Virus record (IMG/VR): IMGVR_UViG_3300027244_000194
Location: 106,562 to 170,561 of that record
Origin: a virus
Length of the DNA: 64,000 nt
Direction: 5' to 3' (one strand)
The notes under the pieces were generated by a model. The model had not been told where the DNA came from, searched no databases, and worked only from the letters and a program-made list of their open reading frames with translations. Position numbers and translations under genes: made by a program. Within the stretch, counting starts at the first letter, position 1; every line of letters starts with the position of its first letter. Of the stretch, positions 50,522 through 58,995 are shown in pieces.

Positions 50522-50908
50522 ATGAAAATTGAAGTATCTAATGGCGAGATCTTGGATAAGTACAGTATCCTAGAAATCAAATTACAAGAGATTAAAGACG
50601 AGGCCAAATTGGCTAATGTACAAAACGAGTACGATTCTTTGACTCAGGCAGTGGAATCAATTAAATCATTGAATCCATTGACAGTTGCAACCCTTTACAA
50701 AGACCTTCTTAATATTAACAAAACTCTTTGGAATGTTGAAGATTTGATTCGCGATTGTGAACGCGATAATAATTTTGGTCAAGATTTCATTGAGTTAGCA
50801 CGTTCAGTTTATTACACGAACGACGAAAGAGCCGAGATTAAAAAGAACATCAATTTGGCTACAGGTTCAGACCTAGTCGAAGAAAAGTCGTATCAAAAGT
50901 ACGCTTAA
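50522..50908 (+). CDS. DUF6165-like helical protein, 128 aa
   Basis: MKIEVSNGEILDKYSILEIK opens like the DUF6165 family found in bacterial glycan clusters; the rest is helical and charged. The family name is from memory and tentative. Biochemical function unknown. Confidence 0.6.
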   Translation: MKIEVSNGEILDKYSILEIKLQEIKDEAKLANVQNEYDSLTQAVESIKSLNPLTVATLYKDLLNINKTLWNVEDLIRDCERDNNFGQDFIELARSVYYTNDERAEIKKNINLATGSDLVEEKSYQKYA

Positions 50909-50926
50909 AAATAACTCTATTGCGCC

Positions 50927-51223
50927 ATGTCTATGGATAACGCTGATAAGTTTTGTAGCCTATTCAGCAATTTCTGTTTAGTTGTTAGACCTAAGAGCGA
51001 AGCTCGTCAAAAAGCAACCAAAGAGGACTTACACGAGAGTGTTGATTATAAGACCAAGTCTCAAATCAAGAATATGCTCAAAAAGGCCACTGAAGAATAT
51101 AATCATGCTAAAAAGCTATTTAAGCATGGTAAGATTTCAAAAGAGGAATTGTATGATTATGAATGGCGAGTCTTTGAATTAAAAGACGAATTAGATAAGT
51201 TTAATGATAAAGGGGTCGCTTAA
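50927..51223 (+). CDS. Hypothetical helical protein, 98 aa
   Basis: Not recognised. Lys/Glu-rich coil in the C-terminal half (ATEEYNHAKKLFKHGKISKE). Its last codons overlap a terminator stem. Confidence 0.55.
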   Translation: MSMDNADKFCSLFSNFCLVVRPKSEARQKATKEDLHESVDYKTKSQIKNMLKKATEEYNHAKKLFKHGKISKEELYDYEWRVFELKDELDKFNDKGVA

Positions 51224-51238
51224 GACCCCTTTCTTTTT
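51209..51238 (+). terminator. Intrinsic terminator
   Basis: AAAGGGGTC/GACCCCTTT stem with 6-base loop, then CTTTTT; the stem spans the preceding stop codon. Confidence 0.85.
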
Positions 51239-51254
51239 GTCAGATAAATAATAG

Positions 51255-51929
51255 ATGGACAAAAGGATTCTCGAAAGCTACGACAACTGGTCTTTAGACA
51301 GGGCTGTTTTTTCTAAACAGCCTAAACCTAGGCACGTCGAGAGGATGGAAAATCCAATTGAAAACGGATTGATTCACACTAAAGCTGAAAACGCTCCAGT
51401 CCAAGTTCCACCTTCTAATTCCTCTTCGCAAACTCGTCAAGAGTTGTTGCAGATGGCAAGAGATATTGAGGCGGTTGGTAAGAAAAAGCAACAAAAGATT
51501 GTTAGCAAGTACGATTCTGGTTTTGAATGGAAATTTGAAAAGATTTGTAAAGATCTTGGAATTAAATGGAACAAAGAATACGTTGACAGATTGATTGAAG
51601 AGTCAGGTGACATCATTTTACAATTGAAGTATAAATGGAATCGTCCAAGACCCTTTCAATTGGCACCAATGTTAGGTATCAAAATGAATGTGGGTAAAGC
51701 TTACACGGCTGGAACACCTTCATTTCCTTCTGGTCATTCGGCACAATCACAATTAATAGCAGATGTTTTATCAAAAGTTTATCCCCTACATCGAGATGCT
51801 TTTCAAACTGTTCCAGAAAAAGTCAGCTACTCGCGTTACATCGGTGGTCTCCACTTCCCGAGTGACATCGAATACGGAAAGCAAATCGGACACTGGCTCG
51901 CAAGCCACACCAACACCGATTCCTACTGA
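51255..51929 (+). CDS. PAP2-family phosphatase
   Basis: Three PAP2 motifs: KYKWNRPRP near 120, PSFPSGHSAQSQ near 156, and SRYIGGLHFPSDIEYG near 195 (SRxxxGxHxxxD). 224 residues, without the usual membrane helices, so it resembles soluble phage PAP2 proteins. The N-terminal 75 residues are charged and disordered-looking. May dephosphorylate lipids, nucleotides or peptidoglycan precursors. Its last 167 bases overlap a longer reading of the amidase frame. Confidence 0.85.
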   Translation: MDKRILESYDNWSLDRAVFSKQPKPRHVERMENPIENGLIHTKAENAPVQVPPSNSSSQTRQELLQMARDIEAVGKKKQQKIVSKYDSGFEWKFEKICKDLGIKWNKEYVDRLIEESGDIILQLKYKWNRPRPFQLAPMLGIKMNVGKAYTAGTPSFPSGHSAQSQLIADVLSKVYPLHRDAFQTVPEKVSYSRYIGGLHFPSDIEYGKQIGHWLASHTNTDSY

Positions 51930-51960
51930 ACCGAGTGTAGAAACTACAACACAACCGACA

Positions 51961-52638
51961 ATGGACAAAGAATTCATTAAATCAATTCATCAGCTTCCTC
52001 TAAACTCAGATGAGTACATTCAAGAGGAATGCGCAAAGTATCAGATCTACCTACACCACACTGCTGGTAACGCCTCGGGTAGAGCTACAATGAGAAACTG
52101 GGATGCCGATAAAAGAGGTAGAATCGCAACATGTGTTACAATCTCTAACACTGGTGCTAAAGATTCACCAGACGGTGAGATCGTACAGGGTTTCTCTTCA
52201 AAGTATTGGGCCTATCACTTAGGCTTAAAGCAGGATCATTTCAAGGTGTTTAATGCACCCTATAAGCAATTAGATAAGTATTCAATCGGTATTGAAATCT
52301 GTGCTTGGGGTCCTCTAACTCTAAAGGATGGTAAGTTCTACACTTACGTTAATACTGTGGTTCCAGCTGACCAAGTTTGTGAATTAGAAGAACCTTTTAA
52401 GGGTCACAAGTACTATCACAAGTATTCTGACGCACAGATTGAGTCAGTTAAGAACCTTCTTCTATACTGGAATGACGTGTACGATATTCCATTGGATTAC
52501 AATGAAGATATTTGGGGTCTAACTGAAAGAGCTTTCACAATGGAACCAGGCGTTTACACCCACAATTCAGTTAGAAAGGACAAATCAGATGTATTCCCAC
52601 AACCTGAATTAATCGCAATGTTAAAGTCACTATCATAA
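51961..52638 (+). CDS. N-acetylmuramoyl-L-alanine amidase (endolysin)
   Basis: Amidase_2/PGRP domain: IYLHHTAGNA near 22 (zinc His), YWAYHLGLK near 78, SIGIEICAWG near 103, and GVYTHNSVRKDKSDVFPQPE near 197 (second zinc His and K/D site). 225 residues from ATG 51961. A TTG at 51763 would add a Ser/Thr-rich stretch that overlaps PAP2 out of frame; that is less likely. It cleaves peptidoglycan at lysis. The next gene encodes a membrane protein that may be the holin. Confidence 0.85.
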   Translation: MDKEFIKSIHQLPLNSDEYIQEECAKYQIYLHHTAGNASGRATMRNWDADKRGRIATCVTISNTGAKDSPDGEIVQGFSSKYWAYHLGLKQDHFKVFNAPYKQLDKYSIGIEICAWGPLTLKDGKFYTYVNTVVPADQVCELEEPFKGHKYYHKYSDAQIESVKNLLLYWNDVYDIPLDYNEDIWGLTERAFTMEPGVYTHNSVRKDKSDVFPQPELIAMLKSLS

Positions 52639-52949
52639 TGGAAGAACTAATTCAACGTTACTTCGGTGAGTGGGGAGCATGGGTTATCACTGGTTTGTTA
52701 ATCCTAGCCGCAAAGGATGCAATCTCGCAAACTTGGAGTGGGTTGAAGTTTATGATGGGTAACGATTTCAACAATGATGATATCGTTTACATTAATGGTA
52801 ATAAAAAAGCTCGAATCGTACGTCAAGGAATATATAAGACTACCTTCTATCTGTACGATCATCAGCGTAAGTTTATTGTTCCAAATGATAGATTATGGTC
52901 ACTAAACATCGAGAAAGAAATTCCACAAGGAGAAGATGAAAAGAATTAA
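52638..52949 (+). CDS. MscS-like mini membrane protein, candidate holin
   Basis: One N-terminal helix (WGAWVITGLLILAAKDAIS) followed by a soluble segment DDIVYINGNKKARIVRQGIY...KFIVPNDRLWSL that looks like the MscS beta-domain with its VPN motif. 103 residues, without the other MscS helices. It starts within the amidase stop (TAATG). Position suggests a lysis role such as holin; a small channel is the alternative. Confidence 0.55.
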   Translation: MEELIQRYFGEWGAWVITGLLILAAKDAISQTWSGLKFMMGNDFNNDDIVYINGNKKARIVRQGIYKTTFYLYDHQRKFIVPNDRLWSLNIEKEIPQGEDEKN

Positions 52950-53679
52950 ACTGTTTGAAGACTTCGTTAACGAAGGGTATTACGATCCAGGAATCTTAAA
53001 GGCCTTTTTCATGGCCGGTGGGCCTGGTTCAGGTAAATCATTTGTAGCAACTGAGTTGTTTGACTTTCCAAAGAGAGCACAATCATCAGTATCTTACGCA
53101 ACAGGCCTAAAATTGGTTAACTCAGACAATCAGTTTGAGAAGATGCTAAAAGATGCTGGTTACGACGCAGGTAAGCTTCACCAATATGCACAGGACGAAG
53201 AAACATGGGCTGAGATCATGGGTCTTAGAAATAAGGCCAAGGGTACGACCAAGAGAATGCAAGATAATTACATCACTGGTAGGTTAGGTCAAGTGATCGA
53301 CGGCACGGGTAAAGATTACAATAGGATTAAAGGTCATAGACAACTCTATCAGGATCTGGGTTATGATACTTATATGATTTTTGTTAACACTTCACTTGAA
53401 GTTGCACTGGAAAGAAACCAAATGAGAGAGCGTAAGCTTGAAGATTCAATGGTTAAAGATATGTGGCAAGAAGTACAAAATAACTTAGGTAAATTTCAAA
53501 AGATATTTGGAGTTGGTAAGATGTTGATCGTTGACAACTCTTCAACTGACGGTGAATTGTTAGATCAGATTGAAAAGCAGGTTATTAGACACTTGAATAC
53601 GCCTGTTCAGAATCCGCTAGGTAAAAGATGGTTAAAGGACAACGATCCTAAAAATAGAAATAGAAACCAACCTGCGTAA
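52936..53679 (+). CDS. Capsid-targeted P-loop kinase (zeta-toxin-like)
   Basis: N-terminus MKRIKLFEDFVNE is a T4-type capsid-targeting tag (T4: MKTYQEFIAE). Then FFMAGGPGSGKSFVATEL (Walker A) at 24-41, DGTGKDYNRIKGHRQLY near 113, and VNTSLEVALERNQMRERKL near 144 (lid Arg). This is a small-molecule or zeta-toxin-type kinase. 247 residues with a basic, Asn-rich tail. Predicted to be packaged, trimmed by the prohead protease after VNE, and injected. Confidence 0.75.
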   Translation: MKRIKLFEDFVNEGYYDPGILKAFFMAGGPGSGKSFVATELFDFPKRAQSSVSYATGLKLVNSDNQFEKMLKDAGYDAGKLHQYAQDEETWAEIMGLRNKAKGTTKRMQDNYITGRLGQVIDGTGKDYNRIKGHRQLYQDLGYDTYMIFVNTSLEVALERNQMRERKLEDSMVKDMWQEVQNNLGKFQKIFGVGKMLIVDNSSTDGELLDQIEKQVIRHLNTPVQNPLGKRWLKDNDPKNRNRNQPA

Positions 53680-54878
53680 TGAAACGTGTTAAGTTATTCG
53701 AAGAGTTTATCCAAGACGAAAAGTCCAGAGAAGTTAATGAGGCCGGAAACATACTAGGCACTTTGATAGCGGCTGTACTAGCGTATGGTATAAACGTATT
53801 CATAGATGTGTTGTGGCCAACGCTTGAAAGAGCCTGGAAACTGATTTCACCGCAAAAACACCACAAGGTTATTAGAGCGCTAGGTAAAGACAAAACTTTT
53901 AACAAAGAAATGTTTGAAGTGATCACTAGCACTGGTAAATACAAAGGCAAACTGTATTTTAACAAATTTGTTCTGAGGGATGTGATCGCTGAAGTTCCAG
54001 CATTCAAAGAGGTTGTTCAAAAGTTTGGTGCTGAAGAAGATGTCAATAATATTGCAGAACAAATAGCAGATGTCATTGTTAATCATAGAAGCTGGATTAA
54101 AGATAGACTTGCAGAGGTACAGAACGAAGCTTTCGAATACGGAGATCAATTGTTAACTGATCCAGAAGGTGTTCAATTTAAAGATAGATTAAAAGTACTA
54201 AAATTACCAGAAGAACCTAACACATACGATGAGCAACGTTTCATCGAAATGTTAAAAGATTGGTTCAATAACGAATATGCAGAATCCGCACTGGGTAGCA
54301 TCCTATGGCAGCTCTTACCATTAAAGAAGAAGTTTCCTAAAGTATTAGAACCATCAAAGGGCCGAAACCTTTATGAAGGCAATACGTTATATAGAGGTAC
54401 AATGATTCCGCTGGCTACTGTCCTAAATCTCAAAGGGCAATGGAAGAGATATAAGGGTGTAGGTCTATTGGGTGATGCCATTGAAATGGACACTAAATTT
54501 AATTGGAGCTTTAAGAGCGATAAAGGATTCACGTCATTTACACCCGCTAGCGAAACTGCAGAAGAGTTTGCAGATCAAATTAGTTACGAAGAATTCAAGC
54601 CATACAGACCGGGTTATGGCATCGTCAAGAGATTATCACAAAATTCTATAGGCGGTAAAATTCCAGTCATCTTAAAGATTAAAGATACACATCCACAGGC
54701 ACTTTTTAATCCACAATTTACAACTTCTATCTCAGCGTTTACAACTGAGTATGAGATCTTTGTGGTTGGAGCCAGTGTGCAAGTTGATGGCATTATAATT
54801 CCAAGATGGAATGATTACGAGAATGCAGCTGCAACAGAAGGCTTTGAAGATTTAGACAAATATTTTAATATTAAATGA
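53679..54878 (+). CDS. Capsid-targeted mono-ADP-ribosyltransferase-like protein
   Basis: Tag MKRVKLFEEFIQDE, then a helical region, and a C-terminal ART fold with the R-S-E triad pattern: TLYRGTMIPLA near 236 (Arg), KGFTSFTPASE near 281 (STS-like), and TTEYEIFVVGA near 354 (ExE). Length 399. T4 Alt is also a packaged ADP-ribosyltransferase that modifies host RNA polymerase at injection. No sequence claim of homology to Alt is made, but role and tag fit. Confidence 0.75.
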   Translation: MKRVKLFEEFIQDEKSREVNEAGNILGTLIAAVLAYGINVFIDVLWPTLERAWKLISPQKHHKVIRALGKDKTFNKEMFEVITSTGKYKGKLYFNKFVLRDVIAEVPAFKEVVQKFGAEEDVNNIAEQIADVIVNHRSWIKDRLAEVQNEAFEYGDQLLTDPEGVQFKDRLKVLKLPEEPNTYDEQRFIEMLKDWFNNEYAESALGSILWQLLPLKKKFPKVLEPSKGRNLYEGNTLYRGTMIPLATVLNLKGQWKRYKGVGLLGDAIEMDTKFNWSFKSDKGFTSFTPASETAEEFADQISYEEFKPYRPGYGIVKRLSQNSIGGKIPVILKIKDTHPQALFNPQFTTSISAFTTEYEIFVVGASVQVDGIIIPRWNDYENAAATEGFEDLDKYFNIK

Positions 54879-55198
54879 AAAAGGTAAAATTGTTTGAAGA
54901 GTTTACCAAAGGGTATGAGTTTTCAATGAAGCACATTGACGACAACGAGTACGCAGTGATTGCGACTAAATCTGGCAAACAGGTCGGTCGTTTAGATTTT
55001 ATTAAGAGTAAATTCAAGCCGGTTTTAAGAGCGTCGATCGTTGCTGTAGATCCATCTTATCGTCGACAAGGGATTGCCACATCAATGTATCAGTTTGCAG
55101 AAACTGAGTTTGGTATGAAGTTTGAAAGGAATGATGACGTTTTAACAGCGGACGGTAAGTCCCTATGGAACAGTCAAAACAGAAAGTTTGGCAAATAA
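54875..55198 (+). CDS. Capsid-targeted GNAT acetyltransferase
   Basis: Tag MKKVKLFEEFTKG, then a compact GNAT domain: LRASIVAVDPSYRRQGIATSM near 52 (acetyl-CoA loop R/QxxGxA) and YQFAETEFGMKFER. 107 residues, minimal for GNAT. It could acetylate a host protein or small molecule early in infection. Overlaps the ART gene by ATGA. Confidence 0.78.
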   Translation: MKKVKLFEEFTKGYEFSMKHIDDNEYAVIATKSGKQVGRLDFIKSKFKPVLRASIVAVDPSYRRQGIATSMYQFAETEFGMKFERNDDVLTADGKSLWNSQNRKFGK

Positions 55199-55224
55199 TA
55201 AAAAAGATTACTGTAAACTGTTTC

Positions 55225-55253
55225 ACGGGTCAGATTTATTTGTTATATTAGCC
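55225..55253 (+). promoter_or_regulatory. Class A phage promoter
   Basis: CACGGGTCAGATTTATTTG then TTATATTAGCC, only 9 bases before ATG 55262, so the transcript leader is very short. Confidence 0.65.
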
Positions 55254-55261
55254 TAGTAATT

Positions 55262-55879
55262 ATGAAGCAGCTTAAAACCTACACCACCTTCGTGAACGAG
55301 AAAAAGAGACCGTTTAGTGAAACGTCAATCTCAATCTTTGATTTAGATGATACGATCGTTATTACTGACGCAAAGATTAAAGTTTGCAACATCGTAACGG
55401 GTGATTGTCACGAACTAACTCCTGAAGAGTTTAACGAATACGAAAAGCATCCTGACCACCAATTAGACTTTGATGACTTCAAATCACTTGAAATCATGAA
55501 GGCAGGTCAACTTATTCACTACTACTTAAAGATCCTAGCAGATGCCTATAAAGTTAAGAGAGCTGTTGGTATCGTAACTGCAAGGGACGATAGAGAAATG
55601 ATCTACAAATGGATGAAAGAACACGTTGGCTTTCATATCACAAGAGACCTAATTTACGCAGTTAATGATCCTATTCACGGGTTTACAGGTTCAGTTGCTC
55701 AAAAGAAACAACAAGCTTTTAGAGAGATCATTGAAATGGGTTATAAAAAGATCCAATTCTTTGACGATGATCAGGCAAATTTGAACCTGGTTAATGATTT
55801 ACGATCAGAATATCCTAACATTGAGCTGTCAACTTATAAAGCTGACAAGAAAATGTTTAAGTCTATTGAAAAAAAGTAA
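55262..55879 (+). CDS. Capsid-targeted HAD-family phosphatase
   Basis: Tag MKQLKTYTTFVNE. HAD motif I ISIFDLDDTIVIT near 24 (DxDxT), motif II VGIVTARDDREM near 100 (T), Lys in QKKQQAFREI, and motif III IQFFDDDQANL near 163. It resembles T4 polynucleotide-kinase-type phosphatases without the kinase. 205 residues. Expressed from its own class A promoter, unlike its neighbours. Confidence 0.82.
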   Translation: MKQLKTYTTFVNEKKRPFSETSISIFDLDDTIVITDAKIKVCNIVTGDCHELTPEEFNEYEKHPDHQLDFDDFKSLEIMKAGQLIHYYLKILADAYKVKRAVGIVTARDDREMIYKWMKEHVGFHITRDLIYAVNDPIHGFTGSVAQKKQQAFREIIEMGYKKIQFFDDDQANLNLVNDLRSEYPNIELSTYKADKKMFKSIEKK

Positions 55880-55892
55880 AAAAAGTCATCCC

Positions 55893-55918
55893 GGTGTGAA
55901 ACCAGGACACCTTTTTTT
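55893..55918 (+). terminator. Weak intrinsic terminator
   Basis: GGTGT/ACACC stem of 5 bp with a 9-base loop and T7. Shares its end with GATATATAG (55919-55927). Confidence 0.55.
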
Positions 55919-55927
55919 GATATATAG
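55919..55927 (+). promoter_or_regulatory. RATATATAR motif
   Basis: GATATATAG after the terminator T tract, 38 bases before ATG 55966. Confidence 0.4.
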
Positions 55928-55965
55928 ATAGAAGAATAATCTTCAAAACCAAAAACTTTTTAGCA

Positions 55966-56133
55966 ATGGCTGATTACATTTCAGAGGCGTCCGCTAGCCC
56001 TGAAACTGTACCAGCTAAAACGGTACTCAATTATGAGTCTGGTGAATATACGCTTGATCAAGCGATATATGCTCTAGATGTAGTTGAAGATTGTATGAAT
56101 TGGGCATTTTTCGGTGTCGGTGGGCCAGCCTAA
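55966..56133 (+). CDS. Small acidic protein, 55 aa
   Basis: MADYISEASASPETVPAKTV then YTLDQAIYALDVVEDCMNWA and a glycine-rich end. Not recognised; size and acidity are those of a minor virion or inhibitor protein. A GATGGGGAC/GTCCCCATC hairpin without T tract follows at 56143-56164. Confidence 0.5.
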   Translation: MADYISEASASPETVPAKTVLNYESGEYTLDQAIYALDVVEDCMNWAFFGVGGPA

Positions 56134-56142
56134 AAGGAACCA

Positions 56143-56164
56143 GATGGGGACAGTAGTCCCCATC
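56143..56164 (+). other. Hairpin, 9-bp perfect stem
   Basis: GATGGGGAC pairs with GTCCCCATC around a 4-base loop. No T tract, so it may be a processing or stability element between genes rather than a terminator. Confidence 0.5.
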
Positions 56165-56177
56165 GTCGTATTATCAG

Positions 56178-56189
56178 AATATATAGTTT
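56178..56189 (+). promoter_or_regulatory. RATATATAR start element
   Basis: AATATATAG, TTT, then ATG 56190; spacing of exactly 3 bases. Confidence 0.5.
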
Positions 56190-56747
56190 ATGAAACACGT
56201 TAAGCTTTTTGAAGAGTTCTTGAATGAAGAAAGACCTGAGTGGCACGATTCGGATGCTCCGGACGCTGAAGGTCGATTTGCAGAACTGTCTCCGAAGGAT
56301 CTTGCGGCTTGGTTGATTAAGACCCGCAATAAAGATCTAAGAAAGATCACAGGATCTTTAAATCAACAAATCGTCTTCAATAGAGGAGAAGATAAGGCCT
56401 ATGCCGATAAGATGGAAAAGACACGTAAAGAGGTTTACAAACAGCTTGGCAGAGAAGATCTTCTAGAATCTCATGAAATGTTTGAAGCTGAAAAGGCTAA
56501 AGGAGATAGAGGACCAATTGACAATCCAGATATTGAAACAGCCCTAAAAACAAAAGCTAAAGAAAGCGGTATTGATATTGGTCTATTAAGAATTGTGATG
56601 AGAAGAGGCATGGATGCATGGAACAGATCTCATTACGCAGGAACTACACAGGAACAGTGGGGTTACGCAAGAGTAAATGGATTCATTAAAAAAGAAAAAG
56701 GAACTTGGGGTGGAGCAGATGCTGACGTTGCCAAGGAAGTTAAGTAA
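56190..56747 (+). CDS. Capsid-targeted protein of unknown function, 185 aa
   Basis: Tag MKHVKLFEEFLNEE, the closest to consensus in the window, with a likely protease site after LNE. The rest is charged and helical (DKAYADKMEKTRKEVYKQL) with a C-terminal stretch RIVMRRGMDAWNRSHYAGTT that recurs in phage virion proteins I cannot name. No catalytic motif. It starts directly after an RATATATAR motif. Confidence 0.65.
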   Translation: MKHVKLFEEFLNEERPEWHDSDAPDAEGRFAELSPKDLAAWLIKTRNKDLRKITGSLNQQIVFNRGEDKAYADKMEKTRKEVYKQLGREDLLESHEMFEAEKAKGDRGPIDNPDIETALKTKAKESGIDIGLLRIVMRRGMDAWNRSHYAGTTQEQWGYARVNGFIKKEKGTWGGADADVAKEVK

Positions 56748-56749
56748 TC

Positions 56750-56896
56750 ATGAAACATAAAAATCATACACTTCTATCTAAAAAGGAAACTAATAGATTG
56801 AAGCACGTCGGTGGCCCGAGAAGCCAAAAATCTAACAAAAAACAACTTGTAAGAATGCAAAGAAATGAAGCAATCTTACAATTAACTGCACAATAA
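56750..56896 (+). CDS. Small basic protein, 48 aa
   Basis: Lys/Arg/Asn-rich (GGPRSQKSNKKQLVRMQ). Could bind nucleic acid. It lies between two capsid-tagged genes but lacks the LFEEF tag. Confidence 0.5.
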   Translation: MKHKNHTLLSKKETNRLKHVGGPRSQKSNKKQLVRMQRNEAILQLTAQ

Positions 56897-56897
56897 G

Positions 56898-58457
56898 ATG
56901 AAAATTGTTAAATCACTTGACCAATTCGTAAGTGAGTTGAACGATCAGATTCCAGGTGGAATTTCTGATAAGTTAACTCCTCAATACATCGCTGACAAGC
57001 ACGGCGTGTCTCTAGAAGAGATCGAAGCTGCATTAGATAAAGGCCAAAAGGTAGAAATGGAACACACTGACGATGCTGAGAAAGCACGTGAGATCGCCAA
57101 AGATCACCTACTTGAAGACCCTCAATACTATGAAAAGCTTGCTAAGATGGAAGGTGAACCGACTAACGAAGCGGCAAAAGTAGAAACTGAAAGATATTTC
57201 AGATCTCACATGAAACAACCTAAGGGTTACGGTAAGTGGATGTTCTCTTACAATAAGAACGGAGATGATCCATTTGAGATTCCGGGTTCAATGTCATACG
57301 CTGACGCTACAAAATGGGTTAAAGCCAAGGCTAAAGAAGACGGTAAAGATTACATTTACGTAATGGAGGGTATTAATGATTTCTCTCCTCTTTCTTACGC
57401 TAAGAAAGTAGCTAACAAGATCATTTCGCTTGCTGATGCTGCAAAAGAGGCTGATATGCCACAGACAGAACTGTTAAAGCTTGTTAGAAAGTTTGACAAG
57501 AACTTTAAAATGACGTATGAAGCTAACGATCATGAGGTTGGAATGGCACAAGGTCAATTGGATGCTATTCACAAGGATGCAGCTGAATTACAAGAAAAGA
57601 TTGGCGCCGAAGAAAGAGATCTTCCAGGTTGGATTCAATCTCACATTACATCAGCTTACGAATACTTAAAGCAAGCTAATGATAACTTCCACGAATTAAA
57701 GGAAGAAGAGAAGGTTGATGAAGCTCTAAAGATGCTGATGGATCCTTTGATGCTAAAGATCATGAAGCAGTTTGGTTTTAACACAAACCCTGGTATCAAA
57801 GCTGAGCTAAGAGCTGAAATTAAAGCAGCAGTTGAAGAAGTTCTAAAGAAGCATGACATTATCGTTGAAGGTACTTTCAATGATGGTGAAATCGCGATCT
57901 ATACTGATCCACGTGGAGATGCTGGCGAAACTCAAATTTGGAAAAGAGGTAAGGGCTACTACGGACAGAATGACTCATTTGACTTTGAAGCTAAAGATAA
58001 GAAAGAGCTTGAAATGAAGCTTAAAAGATGGGGTTATGAACTTATAGCGGGTTCAATCGATGAAGCTTTTCAAGCTGAAGCTGAAGAGCCATTAGCAAAA
58101 CTAGCTCTATCTCTTCTTGCAATTAGAGATCAAGCTCACATGTTCCATTGGCAAACTCAATCTTATGAGCAACACATGGCCTTTGGTGAATTCTACGAAG
58201 ACTTCGTTGGTAAAATGGACGAATTGATGGAAAACATCATGGGTAAATCAGAGAGACCTGCGTTTGTATCAGGTACCATCACTCTAGCAGGTTACTCAGA
58301 TTCTGAGGTTATTGAGTTCATCAATACTGCTAAGAACGTATTTGATCTACAACTACCAACCGTTGTTCCAACTGAAGGTAACTCAGAAATCTACAACTTA
58401 GTAGAAGAAATTCTATCAATGTTAAACAAGCTACAGTACTTGTTGTCATTGAAATAA
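56898..58457 (+). CDS. Capsid-targeted DUF5661/ferritin-like protein, 519 aa
   Basis: Divergent tag MKIVKSLDQFVSEL. Residues 20-85 (DKLTPQYIADKHGVSLEEIE, VEMEHTDDAEKAREIAKDHL) resemble DUF5661, found in phage and bacterial proteins. Two small domains follow. The C-terminal 150 residues (ALSLLAIRDQAHMFHWQTQS, EFYEDFVGKMDELMENIMG) look like a Dps/ferritin-type four-helix bundle with His/Glu ligands. It may protect or bind DNA or metal inside the capsid. TNEA (near 92) could be a further protease site. Confidence 0.65.
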   Translation: MKIVKSLDQFVSELNDQIPGGISDKLTPQYIADKHGVSLEEIEAALDKGQKVEMEHTDDAEKAREIAKDHLLEDPQYYEKLAKMEGEPTNEAAKVETERYFRSHMKQPKGYGKWMFSYNKNGDDPFEIPGSMSYADATKWVKAKAKEDGKDYIYVMEGINDFSPLSYAKKVANKIISLADAAKEADMPQTELLKLVRKFDKNFKMTYEANDHEVGMAQGQLDAIHKDAAELQEKIGAEERDLPGWIQSHITSAYEYLKQANDNFHELKEEEKVDEALKMLMDPLMLKIMKQFGFNTNPGIKAELRAEIKAAVEEVLKKHDIIVEGTFNDGEIAIYTDPRGDAGETQIWKRGKGYYGQNDSFDFEAKDKKELEMKLKRWGYELIAGSIDEAFQAEAEEPLAKLALSLLAIRDQAHMFHWQTQSYEQHMAFGEFYEDFVGKMDELMENIMGKSERPAFVSGTITLAGYSDSEVIEFINTAKNVFDLQLPTVVPTEGNSEIYNLVEEILSMLNKLQYLLSLK

Positions 58458-58458
58458 T

Positions 58459-58551
58459 TGGCGGGCACACTGGGTGCCCACCTTAGGACTCCGGAGGCCG
58501 CCTTCCGGGCAGTGAGAGCCAGACATCGCTACGTCTGGCTCTCTTTTTTTT
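58459..58551 (+). terminator. Triple-hairpin 3' region with intrinsic terminator
   Basis: Three hairpins in a row: GGCGGGCAC with GTGCCCACC (one mismatch), CCGGAGGC with GCCTTCCGG (one bulge), and GAGAGCCAGAC/GTCTGGCTCTC (11 bp, 58514-58543) followed by T8. It ends the capsid-protein run. Confidence 0.85.
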
Positions 58552-58586
58552 GAAAAAAGTTCACTTTTTTTCACCAAAAGTTTTTT

Positions 58587-58613
58587 CGGGTCAGATTTTT
58601 TGGTTATATTTAC
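58587..58613 (+). promoter_or_regulatory. Class A phage promoter
   Basis: CGGGTCAGATTTTTTGGTTA then TATTTACTTATAAC, 25 bases before ATG 58638, right after the terminator. Confidence 0.65.
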
Positions 58614-58637
58614 TTATAACAATTGGTAATAGACATT

Positions 58638-58940
58638 ATGAAAGTTAAAGTAAACATCATCGCTCAATTATGGTATAACGCCGCTTGGTATGAAGGCGGA
58701 GAGGCATGGAAGCCTAAAGGTGATACCACCTTCCAGGTCGACGGAGTCGATTCCGATGATCTGTTCTATGCAGACAAGGAAGTCTTAATGAAGACCTTCC
58801 AGGAGTTGTTGGACAAGCAGTCCACTGATGTTGAACGTTTTGAGTACATTGAATACTCAATTCAGGCTGACGAACCTACCGTCATCGCCGGTGTTGATTT
58901 CGAAGATTCATTAAACAAGATGTTGAATTTGGGTTTGTAA
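58638..58940 (+). CDS. Hypothetical protein, 100 aa
   Basis: Not recognised. Alpha/beta with Trp-rich start (AQLWYNAAWYEGGEAWKPKG). ATG 58638 used rather than the TTG at 58623 inside the leader. Single-gene class A unit. Confidence 0.6.
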   Translation: MKVKVNIIAQLWYNAAWYEGGEAWKPKGDTTFQVDGVDSDDLFYADKEVLMKTFQELLDKQSTDVERFEYIEYSIQADEPTVIAGVDFEDSLNKMLNLGL

Positions 58941-58949
58941 ACCAAATTC

Positions 58950-58966
58950 AATTTCTTGGTATAATA
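58950..58966 (+). promoter_or_regulatory. Promoter-like -10 (GGTATAAT)
   Basis: TTTCTTGGTATAATAC, 30 bases before ATG 58996. Confidence 0.35.
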
Positions 58967-58995
58967 CTTTGATTTGTTGAACTAATAGGATCTAT

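Noticed and set aside
51763-51960. N-terminal extension of the amidase
   Set aside because: It would overlap the PAP2 catalytic C-terminus by 167 bases and begins with TTG; the Ser/Thr-rich extension looks like PAP2 read in another frame. Not fully excluded.
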